In this document: positions 1 through 8,031 of the stretch, piece by piece
How the letters are laid out: the number at the start of each line of letters is the position of its first letter
Numbering within the stretch: position 1 is the stretch's first letter
DNA from: Pseudonocardia sp. EC080619-01
GTDB taxonomy: Bacteria > Actinomycetota > Actinomycetes > Mycobacteriales > Pseudonocardiaceae
Direction: 5' to 3'
Assembly (NCBI RefSeq): GCF_001420995.1
Contig: NZ_CP012184.1
Coordinates: forward strand, 2,526,501 to 2,590,500
Length of the DNA: 64,000 nt
Translations under genes and position numbers: made by a program
The notes under the pieces: model-generated
Databases searched by the model: none
Told to the model about the DNA's origin: nothing
Seen by the model: only the letters and a program-made list of their open reading frames with translations

Positions 1-2
1 TC

Positions 3-254
3 GACGCGACCGCGGCGCGGCTGGACCGGCTCGACCGGGCGTCGCGGCACGGGCCGTGGACGCGGGCGACGCTGCGGCTGGTCGCGGCGCACCCCGGGGA
101 GCGCGCCGCCGCTCTCGCCGCGCGGGCCGGGCGGGAGCGGGACCCGTTCAAGCTCGACGTCCGCAAGCTCAAGGACCTCGGGCTGACCGAGAGCCTGGAG
201 ATCGGCTACCGGATCTCGCCGCGCGGTGCGGCGTTCCTGGAGTCCGGGGCGTGA
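3..254 (+). CDS. C-terminal part of an unrecognised small protein (winged-helix-like)
   Basis: The frame is open from the first bases of the window and stops with TGA at 252-254, so only the last 83 residues are visible. The visible part is helical and basic, with an HTH-like stretch (ATLRLVAAHPGERAAALAAR) followed by KLDVRKLKDLGLTESLEIGY, which looks like a helix and a recognition-type wing; it ends SPRGAAFLESGA. I recall similar short proteins in other actinobacteria but cannot name the family. The stop lies just before prephenate dehydrogenase, so the two genes may be co-transcribed. A DNA-binding role is inferred only from the pattern. Confidence 0.6.
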   Translation, partial: DATAARLDRLDRASRHGPWTRATLRLVAAHPGERAAALAARAGRERDPFKLDVRKLKDLGLTESLEIGYRISPRGAAFLESGA

Positions 255-292
255 TCGAGGGGGCTGCGGGCGGGTCTCTACCCTTCGGACGC

Positions 293-1237
293 ATGCGAGC
301 GGTGTGCGTGCTGGGGACCGGACTGATCGGCGGGTCGCTGATGCGGGCCGCGGCCCGTGCCGGGCGGGAGGTCTGGGGGACCGCCGCGTCCGACGCCACC
401 GCGGCGGCCGCCGTCGCCGACGGGTTCGACGTCACCACCGACACCGACGCCGCGCTGACCCGGGCCGCCGACTCCGATGCGCTGGTCGTCGTCGCCGTCC
501 CGCTGACGGCGCTGGAACCGGTGCTCCGGCGGATCGACGCCGTCGCCCCCGCCTGCCGGCTCACCGACGCGGTGAGCGTCAAGATCCCGGTCGCCGACGC
601 CGTCGCCGAGTTCGCGCCGCAGGCCCGCTACGTCGGCGGGCACCCGATGGCCGGCACCGCCGAGTCCGGCTGGGCCGCCGGGGACCCGGACCTGTTCGGC
701 GACGCCGCCTGGGTGGTCGCCGCCGACGACGGTCTCGACGTCGACGTGTGGCGCGACGTCGCCGAGCTGGCCTGGGCCTGCGGGGCGCGGGTCGTGCCGT
801 CGGCGGTCGACGAGCACGACACGGCCGTCGCCCGGATCTCGCACCTGCCGCACCTGTTCGCGGCGGTGCTTGCGTCGGTCGGCGCCGGGGAGCAGGGCGA
901 CGATCTCGCGCTGGCGCTGTCCGCGAGCTCGTTCGCCGACGGCACCCGGGTCGCCGGCACCCGGCCCGAGCTGGTGCTCGCGATGTGCGAGGGCAACCGG
1001 GCCGCGCTGCTCGGCGCCGTCGACGACGCGCTGGGCCGCCTCGGCGCGATGCGCGGCGCGCTGGCGTCGACCGGCGGGCTGGCGGCGACCGTGCGGTCCG
1101 GGCACGAGGCGCGGATGCGCTGGGCCGCCACCCGCGAGCCGCTCGCGCTGCCGGTCTCCCTCGACGGCGACGGCGTGTTCGCCGAGCTGCGCGAGCTGGG
1201 CCGCCGCGGCGACGTCGTGGAGCCCTGGAAGTCCTAG
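293..1237 (+). CDS. tyrA: prephenate dehydrogenase
   Basis: Predicted to oxidatively decarboxylate prephenate to 4-hydroxyphenylpyruvate with NAD(P)+ in tyrosine synthesis. The 314-residue protein opens with a Rossmann motif (VLGTGLIGGSL, residues 5-15), has the family motif GGHPMAGT near residue 115-122 that contacts substrate, and an all-helical C-terminal dimerisation half. ATG 293 is chosen because it puts the nucleotide-binding strand at the N-terminus; a GTG at 251, overlapping the previous stop, would add 14 residues. No ACT domain is present. The TAG stop overlaps the opposing stop of the next gene in the shared bases CTAG. Confidence 0.9.
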   Translation: MRAVCVLGTGLIGGSLMRAAARAGREVWGTAASDATAAAAVADGFDVTTDTDAALTRAADSDALVVVAVPLTALEPVLRRIDAVAPACRLTDAVSVKIPVADAVAEFAPQARYVGGHPMAGTAESGWAAGDPDLFGDAAWVVAADDGLDVDVWRDVAELAWACGARVVPSAVDEHDTAVARISHLPHLFAAVLASVGAGEQGDDLALALSASSFADGTRVAGTRPELVLAMCEGNRAALLGAVDDALGRLGAMRGALASTGGLAATVRSGHEARMRWAATREPLALPVSLDGDGVFAELRELGRRGDVVEPWKS

Positions 1238-1824
1238 AGGTCCACCCGGGTGGCGATGCCCGGGTAGTCGAGCACGAACCCGTCGGCGTCGACGGTCATG
1301 TCGGCGGCGACGTCCCCGGCCGCGAACCCGACGACGGCGGGCCCGGCCGCGGATGCCGACCTCACCGTCCGGTAGGTCTGCTCGGTGGCCTCCACCGCGA
1401 GCGTCGGCAGGTCCACGAAGACCATCGGCAGGACGTGTTCGGCCGGGTCGCGGTGCAGGCCGAGCCAGCGGATCGGCAGCGCGTTGAACACGGGGCTGAA
1501 CGCGAGGTCGACGTCGCGGGCGCCGGAGAACGCACCCCGGGTGCCGCCGGAGCCGTCGTCGACCAGCCAGACGCCGTCGGTGCTGCGGGAGATCGTGAGC
1601 TGCTGCTCGCCCTCGGCCGTCGCGACGTCGACCGCGAGCCGGGACAGCGCCCCGTCGCCGGCGACGACCAGCCGGTACGACGCCGTCAGCACACCCTCGG
1701 GCGTGCCGCGGATCATCCGGCCGACCGCGCGGAAACCGCCACCGGCCACCGTGATGCGGGCGGACTCCAGCCCGGTCGCGGCGCCGGCCTCCGGGCCGGA
1801 CCGCCAGCTCAGCATGACCGCCAT
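1234..1824 (-). CDS. putative glycolipid-binding domain protein (DUF1089 family)
   Basis: About 196 residues. The pattern LSWRSG, GLESARI, a long beta-rich body, DVDLAFSPVFNALPIRWL and the closing GFVLDYPGIATRVDL match my memory of the putative glycolipid-binding family (PF06475/DUF1089), whose function is not established. No signal peptide or membrane segment is evident, so it is probably cytosolic. ATG 1824 is preferred; GTG 1833 and ATG 1815 are in frame and possible. It converges on tyrA with overlapping stop codons and has no obvious operon partner. Confidence 0.75.
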   Translation of the reverse strand: MAVMLSWRSGPEAGAATGLESARITVAGGGFRAVGRMIRGTPEGVLTASYRLVVAGDGALSRLAVDVATAEGEQQLTISRSTDGVWLVDDGSGGTRGAFSGARDVDLAFSPVFNALPIRWLGLHRDPAEHVLPMVFVDLPTLAVEATEQTYRTVRSASAAGPAVVGFAAGDVAADMTVDADGFVLDYPGIATRVDL

Positions 1825-1906
1825 GCACACCACCGTTCGAGGATCGCCTCAGACCAGGTCCGGCACGCCGCGCCGCGTGCACGGAAGAGTGATGATCGTG
1901 TCATCC

Positions 1907-2845
1907 TCACGGCTCCCGTTGCACCCCGGTGGGGTCGACGTCGTCGCGGATCCCCCGGAACACCGGCTGGCGCAGCCGGCCGGCCGCCGTCCAGCCGAGG
2001 TGCGCGACCTCCACGACGACGCGTGGCGTGCACCAGGTGGCCCCGGCCGCGTCGAGCCGGGGCAGGGTCTGCGCGAACGGTGACGACTCCGCCGTCAGCG
2101 GGCCGAGCCGCTCGGTGAGGAGCTGTTGCACCGCGTCACCGGCGAGACCGGACCCGACCCGCCCGGCGAACTCCAGCCCGTCCGGGCCGGAGACGCCGAG
2201 CAGCAGTGCCCCGATCCGGCTGCCGCTCCCCTTCTCCGGGCGCCGCCCGCCGACCACGCAGCTCTGCGAGTGCCGGTGCGCGACCTTCACCCAGTCCGGG
2301 CTGCGCCGGCCCGGCCGGTACACCGACGACTCCTTCTTCGCGACAACGCCCTCCAGCCCGCGCTCGGCGGTCACCGCCAGCAACGACGCCCCGTCCGGGT
2401 ACAGCGGCGACGCCTCCACGTGCGCGAGCGCGCCCAGGTCGAGCCGCTCCAGCGTGGCCCGCCGTTCGGACAGCGGCCGGTCGAGGAGCGACACCCCGTA
2501 GAGCCGCAGAACGTCGAACACCATGAAGGTGACGGGGCGGCGCTCCGCGGCGGCGGCGCCGACGACGCCCTGCATGCGGTGGGCGAGCGCGGCGAAGCTG
2601 GGGACGCCGGCGTCGAGCAGGACGACCTCCCCGTCGAGCACGACGTCGGGGGCCGCACCGGCGAGCTCGGCGAGTTCCGGGAAGTTCGCCGTGACGTCCC
2701 GGCCGGAACGGGTACGCAGGACGAGTGCCCGGCCGTCGTCACCCTCGGTGACCGATGCCAGCACGCGCATGCCGTCCCACTTGACCTCGAACGACCAGCC
2801 GGGACCGGTCGGGAGCGGTCCGGGGGTGGCGAGCATGGGCAACAC
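1907..2845 (-). CDS. ATP-dependent DNA ligase of the LigD/LigC type (end joining)
   Basis: A 312-residue stand-alone ligase. The adenylation lysine is Lys22 in EVKWDGMR (motif I); DVVLDGEVVLLD carries the motif III/IIIa region, EGVVAKKESSVYRPGRRSPDWVKV has motifs IV and V, and an OB-fold follows (LLLGV, EFAGRVGSGL). It has no polymerase or nuclease domain, unlike full LigD. GTG 2845 gives the usual family start MLPMLATPGPLP. It is divergent from ku across 75 bases, so a shared regulatory region is likely; together they are a minimal bacterial non-homologous end-joining pair that seals double-strand breaks. Confidence 0.88.
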   Translation of the reverse strand: MLPMLATPGPLPTGPGWSFEVKWDGMRVLASVTEGDDGRALVLRTRSGRDVTANFPELAELAGAAPDVVLDGEVVLLDAGVPSFAALAHRMQGVVGAAAAERRPVTFMVFDVLRLYGVSLLDRPLSERRATLERLDLGALAHVEASPLYPDGASLLAVTAERGLEGVVAKKESSVYRPGRRSPDWVKVAHRHSQSCVVGGRRPEKGSGSRIGALLLGVSGPDGLEFAGRVGSGLAGDAVQQLLTERLGPLTAESSPFAQTLPRLDAAGATWCTPRVVVEVAHLGWTAAGRLRQPVFRGIRDDVDPTGVQREP

Positions 2846-2920
2846 ACCGTCATGCTGTCACCGAATGTCCGGCGCGCCACGTCCTGTGGCCGCGCGACCG
2901 GTACCGAGGGGGAACACCTC

Positions 2921-3931
2921 ATGCGGGCGATCTGGAGCGGCGCCGTGTCGTTCGGGCTGGTCAGCGTCCCGATCAAGGTCTACTCGGCCACCTCCAACCA
3001 CGACGTGCGCTTCCACCAGGTGCACGGTGAGGACGGCGGCCGGATCCGCTACAAGCGGACCTGCGAGGTGTGCGGCGAGGAGGTCTCCTACGCCGACATC
3101 GTCAAGGGCTTCGAGACGCCCGAGGGTGAGCTGATCACCCTCGACGAGAACGATCTCGCCTCCCTCCCGGTCGCCACCGGCCACGAGATCGACGTGATCG
3201 AGTTCGTGCCGAACGAGCAGATCGACCCGATGCTGTTCGACAAGAGCTACTACCTGGAGCCGGAGACCAAGGCCGCCAAGCCCTACGCGCTGCTGCGCGA
3301 GGCACTGAACGAGACCGACCGCACGGCCGTGGTGAAGGTGGCGCTGCGGCAGCGCGAGACGCTGGCGTTGCTGCGGGTGCGGGACAAGGCGATCGTCCTG
3401 CAGACCCTGATCTGGCCGGACGAGGTGCGCACGCCGGACTTCGACATCCTCGAGAGCGACGTGGAGCTGCGGCCGCAGGAGCTGCAGATGGCGTCGTCGC
3501 TGGTCGAGAGCATGGGCGCGGACTTCGACGCGTCCGAGTTCCACGACGAGTACCGCGACGCGATGGTCGATCTCATCGAGGCCAAGAAGTCCGACGGCGA
3601 CGCCCGGCCCGCGCCGGCCGCCGAACGCGCCGACGACGGCGCGGACTCCATGAGCGACCTGCTGTCCGCCCTGCAGGCGAGTGTGGACGCGGCACGGACG
3701 ACGGCAGGGACGAAGTCCGGTGGGTCCACGGGCGGGAAGAAGGAGACCGCGGCGTCCGGCTCGGGATCGCGGAGCTCGTCGGGCACGAAGTCCTCGGGGT
3801 CCTCCGGGTCCTCGACCCGGTCGCGCTCCCGGAAGAGCACGGAGGAGAAGGAGACCGCGGCGACCGGCACCGAGGGCGGCGGCACGAAGCCGGCCACCAC
3901 GCGGCGCCGCTCGACCCGCAAGACCGCCTGA
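2921..3931 (+). CDS. ku: Ku protein, non-homologous end joining
   Basis: A 336-residue bacterial Ku homodimer subunit that encircles DNA ends and recruits the ligase. The start MRAIWSGAVSFGLVSVPIKVY is the classic Ku N-terminus; the core follows to about residue 260 (for example VCGEEV, LITLDENDL). The last ~75 residues are a low-complexity Ser/Gly/Thr/Lys/Arg tail of the kind that binds DNA in some actinobacterial Ku proteins. ATG 2921 is supported by a purine-rich GAGGGGG about 8 bases upstream. It is divergent from the ATP-dependent ligase and ends five bases before the LCP gene on the other strand. Confidence 0.95.
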   Translation: MRAIWSGAVSFGLVSVPIKVYSATSNHDVRFHQVHGEDGGRIRYKRTCEVCGEEVSYADIVKGFETPEGELITLDENDLASLPVATGHEIDVIEFVPNEQIDPMLFDKSYYLEPETKAAKPYALLREALNETDRTAVVKVALRQRETLALLRVRDKAIVLQTLIWPDEVRTPDFDILESDVELRPQELQMASSLVESMGADFDASEFHDEYRDAMVDLIEAKKSDGDARPAPAAERADDGADSMSDLLSALQASVDAARTTAGTKSGGSTGGKKETAASGSGSRSSSGTKSSGSSGSSTRSRSRKSTEEKETAATGTEGGGTKPATTRRRSTRKTA

Positions 3932-3936
3932 GCCGC

Positions 3937-5265
3937 TCAGGGCCCGAAGCTCGACTCCGGCGGCGCCTGGTCCTGCTGCAACGCCCCGAACAGCGCCGCC
4001 GACCGCTCCTGGTCCCAGCGCAGGTTCGACCCGCTGCTGCCGCCGATCGGCACCGTCGTCTGCACGCCGTCCCCGGTCGAGACGCCCCGCATCCCCCAGG
4101 CCAGGCCGGCCAGGTGCCAGATGTGGTCGGTGTCGTCGACGGTGATCGTGTCCGTCACCGCCGACGCCAGCGGCACCATCCGGAACGGGTTGATCAGCGT
4201 GAGCGGGCTGGTCGCCTTGCTCAGCAGCGCCGAGAGGAACTCCCGCTGCCGCTGGACCCGGTTGAAGTCCGAGCCCGCCGTGGCCCGGGTGCGGACGTAG
4301 CCGAGCGCGGTGCCGCCGTCGAGCTCCTGGCAGCCCTCCTGGATGTCCAGGCCGGCCTTCGGGTCCTCGATCGACTGCGGGATGCACATGTCGACCCCCC
4401 CGACCGCGTCGACCGCGCCGACGAAGCCGCCGAATCCGACCTCGACGTAGTGGTCGACCTGCAGCCCGGTCGCGCCCTCGACGGTCTGCACGAGCAGCTG
4501 CGGGCCGCCGATCGCGAACGCCGCGTTGATCTTGTTCCGGCCCTGGCCCGGCACCGGGACGTAGGAGTCGCGCGGGAGCGAGACCAGCACGCTCCCCGAG
4601 CTGCCGGTGTGCAGCAGCATGATCGTGTCGGTGCGCTGGCCCGCGGCGTCGCCGGTGGCGAGGCGTTCCTCGTCCTCGGCGGAGAGGCCGTCGCGGCTGT
4701 CCGAGCCGACGATCAGGTAGTTCGTCCCGGACGACGACGCCTCCGACTCCGACGGCAGCGCCTCCACCCGGGTCATGTTCTGGTCCAGGTAGACGCCGAA
4801 CCCGACGAACGCGACCAGCAGCACGACGAGCACGGCCTTCCAGCGGCCACGCATCGAGCCGCGCACCCGCCGCCAGTCGGGCAGCGTCGGGCCCTTGGTG
4901 ACCCGGCCGTCCCGCGGGGCCTGCGACGCCGGGTGCACCGGCGGGCCGGCGGGACCACCGCCACCGCCGGCGGCACCGGCCGGGCGCGGCATCGCGCCGC
5001 CGGGCGGGACCGCGCCCCGCGGCGGCGGGTTCCCCGACCCGCGACCGGGCGGCGGCCTGCGCAGCGGACCGCCACCGCGTCCGGGCGGCGGGTCCGCCGG
5101 GCGCTGCGGCGGCGACGGCGGCGGCATCGGCCGGCCCCCGTGCCCGGGCAGCGGGCCGCGACCCGGCTGGTTCGCCCAGCCCGGGCTGCCACCGCGCCTC
5201 GGCGGCCGGCCGCCCGGCGGTGGCCCACCACCGCGCGGGGGCGGGCCGCGGAAGTCTCCGGGCAT
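3937..5265 (-). CDS. LytR-CpsA-Psr (LCP) family cell-wall glycopolymer ligase
   Basis: A 442-residue membrane protein that probably attaches a lipid-linked glycopolymer (arabinogalactan or teichoic type) to peptidoglycan. Residues 1-140 are a Pro/Gly/Arg-rich cytosolic segment, residues 143-160 (AVLVVLLVAFVGFGVYL) are the single transmembrane helix, and the extracellular LCP domain follows with GSDSRDG (187-193), RTDTIMLLH (211-219), SLPRDSYV (229-236) and NKINAAF (244-250), the acidic and arginine residues that bind Mg and pyrophosphate. The proline-rich tail is longer than usual and could be a protein-protein or kinase-target segment (inference). A purine-rich GGTGGAG precedes the ATG. Confidence 0.92.
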   Translation of the reverse strand: MPGDFRGPPPRGGGPPPGGRPPRRGGSPGWANQPGRGPLPGHGGRPMPPPSPPQRPADPPPGRGGGPLRRPPPGRGSGNPPPRGAVPPGGAMPRPAGAAGGGGGPAGPPVHPASQAPRDGRVTKGPTLPDWRRVRGSMRGRWKAVLVVLLVAFVGFGVYLDQNMTRVEALPSESEASSSGTNYLIVGSDSRDGLSAEDEERLATGDAAGQRTDTIMLLHTGSSGSVLVSLPRDSYVPVPGQGRNKINAAFAIGGPQLLVQTVEGATGLQVDHYVEVGFGGFVGAVDAVGGVDMCIPQSIEDPKAGLDIQEGCQELDGGTALGYVRTRATAGSDFNRVQRQREFLSALLSKATSPLTLINPFRMVPLASAVTDTITVDDTDHIWHLAGLAWGMRGVSTGDGVQTTVPIGGSSGSNLRWDQERSAALFGALQQDQAPPESSFGP

Positions 5266-5311
5266 GCGCGCTCCACCGTCCCGGCCCCTCGGGGTGCGGG
5301 ACCGTTCCCCG

Positions 5312-5317
5312 ACGATA
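5312..5317 (-). promoter_or_regulatory. candidate -10 box for the LCP gene
   Basis: On the minus strand the bases read TATCGT, fitting the actinobacterial TAnnnT rule, about 47 bases upstream of the LCP ATG. The same hexamer occurs in both copies of the repeated leader element at 35.3 and 45.5 kb. No convincing -35 is visible. Confidence 0.35.
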
Positions 5318-5368
5318 CTGCCGATCGCCCCGCAGACGGGGGCGGCGGCCGATCCGTCCCCGTCCGGG

Positions 5369-5374
5369 CAGGAT
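5369..5374 (+). promoter_or_regulatory. candidate -10 of a leaderless transcript (CAGGAT)
   Basis: CAGGAT lies seven bases before the GTG at 5382, the distance expected when transcription starts at the start codon. The same GGCAGGATC-type motif sits 6-7 bases before the starts at 11149 and 12901. No Shine-Dalgarno is seen here. Confidence 0.35.
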
Positions 5375-5381
5375 CGTCGGC

Positions 5382-6224
5382 GTGGATCACACCGCGCTGC
5401 CGCTGTTCGAGGACGACCTGCACGCCGACGGCGTCATCCGGGCGACGGCCATGGTGCGGCGCCCGGCGGACATGCCCGACACCGCCGTCCTGTGCTGGTT
5501 CCCCGAGGTCGTCGACGACATCGGGGCCGGGGACGCCCGCGCGCTCACCGTGTGGCGCACCGAGCTGGGCCGGACCCCGGTCTGGCGCGCCCACGGCCCC
5601 GGCGGGCGGCCGGTCGCGGTGCTGCACCCGGGTGTCGGCGCACCGCTCGCGGCGATGTTCCTGGAGAACCTGGTGGCGGCCGGGGTCCGCACCGTCGTCG
5701 GCGTCGGTGGTGCCGGTGCGCTGCTGCACGAGCTGACCCTGGGGCACGCCGTCGTCCTCGGCAGCGTGCTGCGCGACGAGGGCACCTCGTTCCACTACCA
5801 GCCGCCGTCGCGGACCCTCGACGCCGATCCGGGCGGGATCGAGGTCCTCGGGCGGGTGCTCGACGACGCCGGCATCCCCCGGACCGTCGGCCGGTGCTGG
5901 ACCACCGACGCCGTCTACCGGGAGACCCCGCAGCGCATCGAGCGGCGCCGCGCGGAGGGGTGCGCGGTCGTCGACATGGAGGCGTCCGCGCTGGTCGCGG
6001 CGGCCGCCCGGCTCGGCGTCGGGTACGGGCAGGTGTTCCTGGCCGCCGACTCGCTGGCCGGCCCGGAGTGGGAACACCGCGGTTGGACGACGGCGGCGCA
6101 GGCCCGGTCCGGCCTGTTCGGCCTGGCACTGGCCGCGGCCGAGCGGTGGGCCGGCGAGCGGGACCGGGCACCGGAGGGCCCCGGACGACCGGCCCAGCGG
6201 GCGGGCGGCGCCGTCGACCCATAG
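5382..6224 (+). CDS. nucleoside phosphorylase (uridine phosphorylase-like)
   Basis: A 280-residue member of the PNP/UDP family that reversibly cleaves nucleosides with phosphate. Visible features are the phosphate/ribose region AVLHPGVGAPLAAMFLENL, the glycine-rich VVGVGGAGAL, and VVDMEASALVAAAARLGV near residue 200, which carries the Met-Glu pair that contacts ribose. GTG 5382 is chosen because the family-like sequence begins right there and upstream translation is unlike coding; it may be leaderless. The substrate cannot be set from sequence alone. The gene precedes an epimerase by ten bases. Confidence 0.8.
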   Translation: MDHTALPLFEDDLHADGVIRATAMVRRPADMPDTAVLCWFPEVVDDIGAGDARALTVWRTELGRTPVWRAHGPGGRPVAVLHPGVGAPLAAMFLENLVAAGVRTVVGVGGAGALLHELTLGHAVVLGSVLRDEGTSFHYQPPSRTLDADPGGIEVLGRVLDDAGIPRTVGRCWTTDAVYRETPQRIERRRAEGCAVVDMEASALVAAAARLGVGYGQVFLAADSLAGPEWEHRGWTTAAQARSGLFGLALAAAERWAGERDRAPEGPGRPAQRAGGAVDP

Positions 6225-6227
6225 CGT
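6222..6227 (+). promoter_or_regulatory. candidate -10 (TAGCGT) of a leaderless epimerase transcript
   Basis: TAGCGT fits TAnnnT and ends seven bases before the ATG at 6235, leaving no room for a ribosome binding site. This is the arrangement of actinobacterial leaderless genes. It lies inside the end of the preceding phosphorylase gene. Confidence 0.45.
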
Positions 6228-6234
6228 CCGGACG

Positions 6235-7296
6235 ATGCGCGTACTCCTGACCGGCGGTGCCGGTTTCATCGGCTCCCACGTCGCCGACCGCCTCACGGCC
6301 GACGGCCACGACGTCGTCCTGCTCGACGCGCTGCTCCCGCAGGCGCACGGCCCCGGCGCCGTGCCGGACGGCGACCACGAGCTCGTCCACGGCGACGTCC
6401 GCGACGCCGACCTCGTCCGGCGGCTGCTGTCCGGGGTGGACGAGGTCTGCCACCAGGCGGCGATGGTCGGGCACGGCGTCGACCCGTCGGACGCTCCCGA
6501 CTACGCCGCGCACAACGACCTCGGCACCGCGGTGCTGCTGGCGCAGATGCACGCGGCCGGGGTGCACCGGCTGGTGCTCGCCGGCTCGATGGTCGTCTAC
6601 GGCGAGGGCCGCTACGACTGCCCGGACCACGGCGTCGTCCGACCGGGACCGCGCGCGTTCGACGACATCGACGCGGGTCGGTACGAGCCGCGCTGCCCGG
6701 AGTGCGGCAAGGACCTCGAACCCGGGCTGGTCCCGGAGAGCGCCCCGGTCGACCCGCGCAGCACCTACGCCGCGACCAAGCTCGCCCAGGAGCACCTGGC
6801 GTCGGCGTGGGCCCGGCAGACCGGCGGCACCGTGTGGTCGCTGCGCTACCACAACGTCTACGGCCCCCGGATGCCCCGCGACACCCCGTACGCCGGGGTC
6901 GCCTCGATCTTCCGGTCCGCGCTGGAGCGCGGCGAGGCCCCGCGGGTGATGGAGGACGGGCGCCAGCGCCGGGACTTCGTGCACGTCAGCGACGTCGCGG
7001 CGGCCAACGCGGCCGCGCTGCTCGCCGATCCCGAGCCGACCGGGTTCGGGGCGGCGAACGTGTGCTCCGTCGAGCCGCACACGATCGGCGACCTCGCCGC
7101 GGAGCTCGCCAGGGCGATGGGCGGGCCGGCGCCGGAGATCACCGGCGGGGCCCGGCCGGGCGACGTGCGGCACGTGGTCGCCGACCCGTCGTACGCGGCG
7201 TCGCGGCTCGGGTTCCGAGCGGCCACGTCGTTCGCCGACGGGGTCACGGCGTTCGCCACCGATCCGCTGCGGTCACCCGTCCGGGCGACGACCTAG
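6235..7296 (+). CDS. NAD-dependent sugar epimerase, probably dTDP-L-rhamnose 4-epimerase type
   Basis: A 353-residue extended SDR. The N-terminus has TGGAGFIGSH for NAD; Ser118 in GSM and Tyr178/Lys182 in YAATK form the catalytic set. Between them is an insertion with Cys129/His132 and Cys154/Cys157 (CPDH and CPEC), a zinc-ribbon-like pair that I associate with dTDP-L-rhamnose 4-epimerases; LRYHNVYGPRMPRDTPY supports that subgroup. It begins a run with a glycosyltransferase, a DUF2064 protein and a methyltransferase, so an activated deoxysugar for a cell-surface glycan is likely. Substrate is inferred. Confidence 0.85.
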   Translation: MRVLLTGGAGFIGSHVADRLTADGHDVVLLDALLPQAHGPGAVPDGDHELVHGDVRDADLVRRLLSGVDEVCHQAAMVGHGVDPSDAPDYAAHNDLGTAVLLAQMHAAGVHRLVLAGSMVVYGEGRYDCPDHGVVRPGPRAFDDIDAGRYEPRCPECGKDLEPGLVPESAPVDPRSTYAATKLAQEHLASAWARQTGGTVWSLRYHNVYGPRMPRDTPYAGVASIFRSALERGEAPRVMEDGRQRRDFVHVSDVAAANAAALLADPEPTGFGAANVCSVEPHTIGDLAAELARAMGGPAPEITGGARPGDVRHVVADPSYAASRLGFRAATSFADGVTAFATDPLRSPVRATT

Positions 7297-7383
7297 ATCT
7301 TTCACCGAACCGCGGGGCACCTCGTGTCCGAACACCCTTCCGTTCGGCGGGCACAACTGCGGCGGAGAGGTGAAGATCGCGAC

Positions 7384-8031
7384 GTGTATCCGGAGATCGT
7401 TCTCCCGTGCCTGGACGAGGCCGAGGCGCTGCCCCACGTCCTGGACCGGATGCCGCACGACTGGCCGGTGATCGTCGTCGACAACGGGTCGACGGACGGC
7501 ACCGCGGACGTCGCGCGCGCCCACGGCGCCCGGGTCGTCGTCGAGCCACGGCGCGGGTACGGCGCCGCCGTCCACGCCGGCCTGGAGGCGGCGACCGGCG
7601 AGCTCGTCGCGTTCCTCGACGGCGACGGCTCGCTCGACGCGGGCGCGCTCCCGGGGATGGCCGAGACGGTCGCCTCGGGCCGTGCCGACATCGCCGTCGG
7701 GCGGCGGGTGCCGGACTCCGCGAGCGTCTGGCCCTGGCATGCCCGCGCCGCCAACTCCGTGATCGCCGGGATGCTGCGCGGCCGGGGCGTGCCGGTGCAC
7801 GACATCGCCCCGATCCGGGTCGCCCGCCGGCAGGCGCTGCTCGATCTCGACATCGCCGACCGCGCCTTCGGCTACCCCCTCGAACTGCTGCTCAAGGCGG
7901 GCCGCGCCGGCTGGCGGTTCGACGAGACCCCGGTGGCCTACTCACGGCGGGCCGGTGGCCGGTCGAAGGTGTCCGGCTCGGTGAAGGGCACCGCACGGGC
8001 CGGCCGCGACATGATCCGGTTGCTGCGATGA
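7384..8031 (+). CDS. family 2 glycosyltransferase (GT-A, dolichyl-phosphate-mannose-synthase-like)
   Basis: About 215 residues from GTG 7384. The GT-A signatures are EIVLPCLDEAEALPHVL, VIVVDNGSTDGTADVA and the DxD-like LDGDGS that binds metal and nucleotide sugar; GYGAAVHAGL is typical of polyprenyl-phosphate glycosyltransferases. A GTG at 7324 would add 20 codons, but those codons have only about half G/C at position 3 against nearly all downstream, and GGAGAGGTGAA precedes 7384, so the shorter start is chosen. There is no membrane segment. Its stop overlaps the next start in ATGA. Confidence 0.88.
   Translation: MYPEIVLPCLDEAEALPHVLDRMPHDWPVIVVDNGSTDGTADVARAHGARVVVEPRRGYGAAVHAGLEAATGELVAFLDGDGSLDAGALPGMAETVASGRADIAVGRRVPDSASVWPWHARAANSVIAGMLRGRGVPVHDIAPIRVARRQALLDLDIADRAFGYPLELLLKAGRAGWRFDETPVAYSRRAGGRSKVSGSVKGTARAGRDMIRLLR

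Noticed and set aside
226..2118. Very long Arg/Gly-rich open frames on both strands (for example 226-2118, 278-1882, 60946-63996 minus)
   Set aside because: They are shadows of real genes in other frames at high GC: Arg/Pro/Ala-rich, no domains, and overlapping genes with clear families.
7324..7383. GTG 7324 as start of the family 2 glycosyltransferase
   Set aside because: The 20 extra codons have mixed third bases unlike the gene, and the fold begins at 7384.
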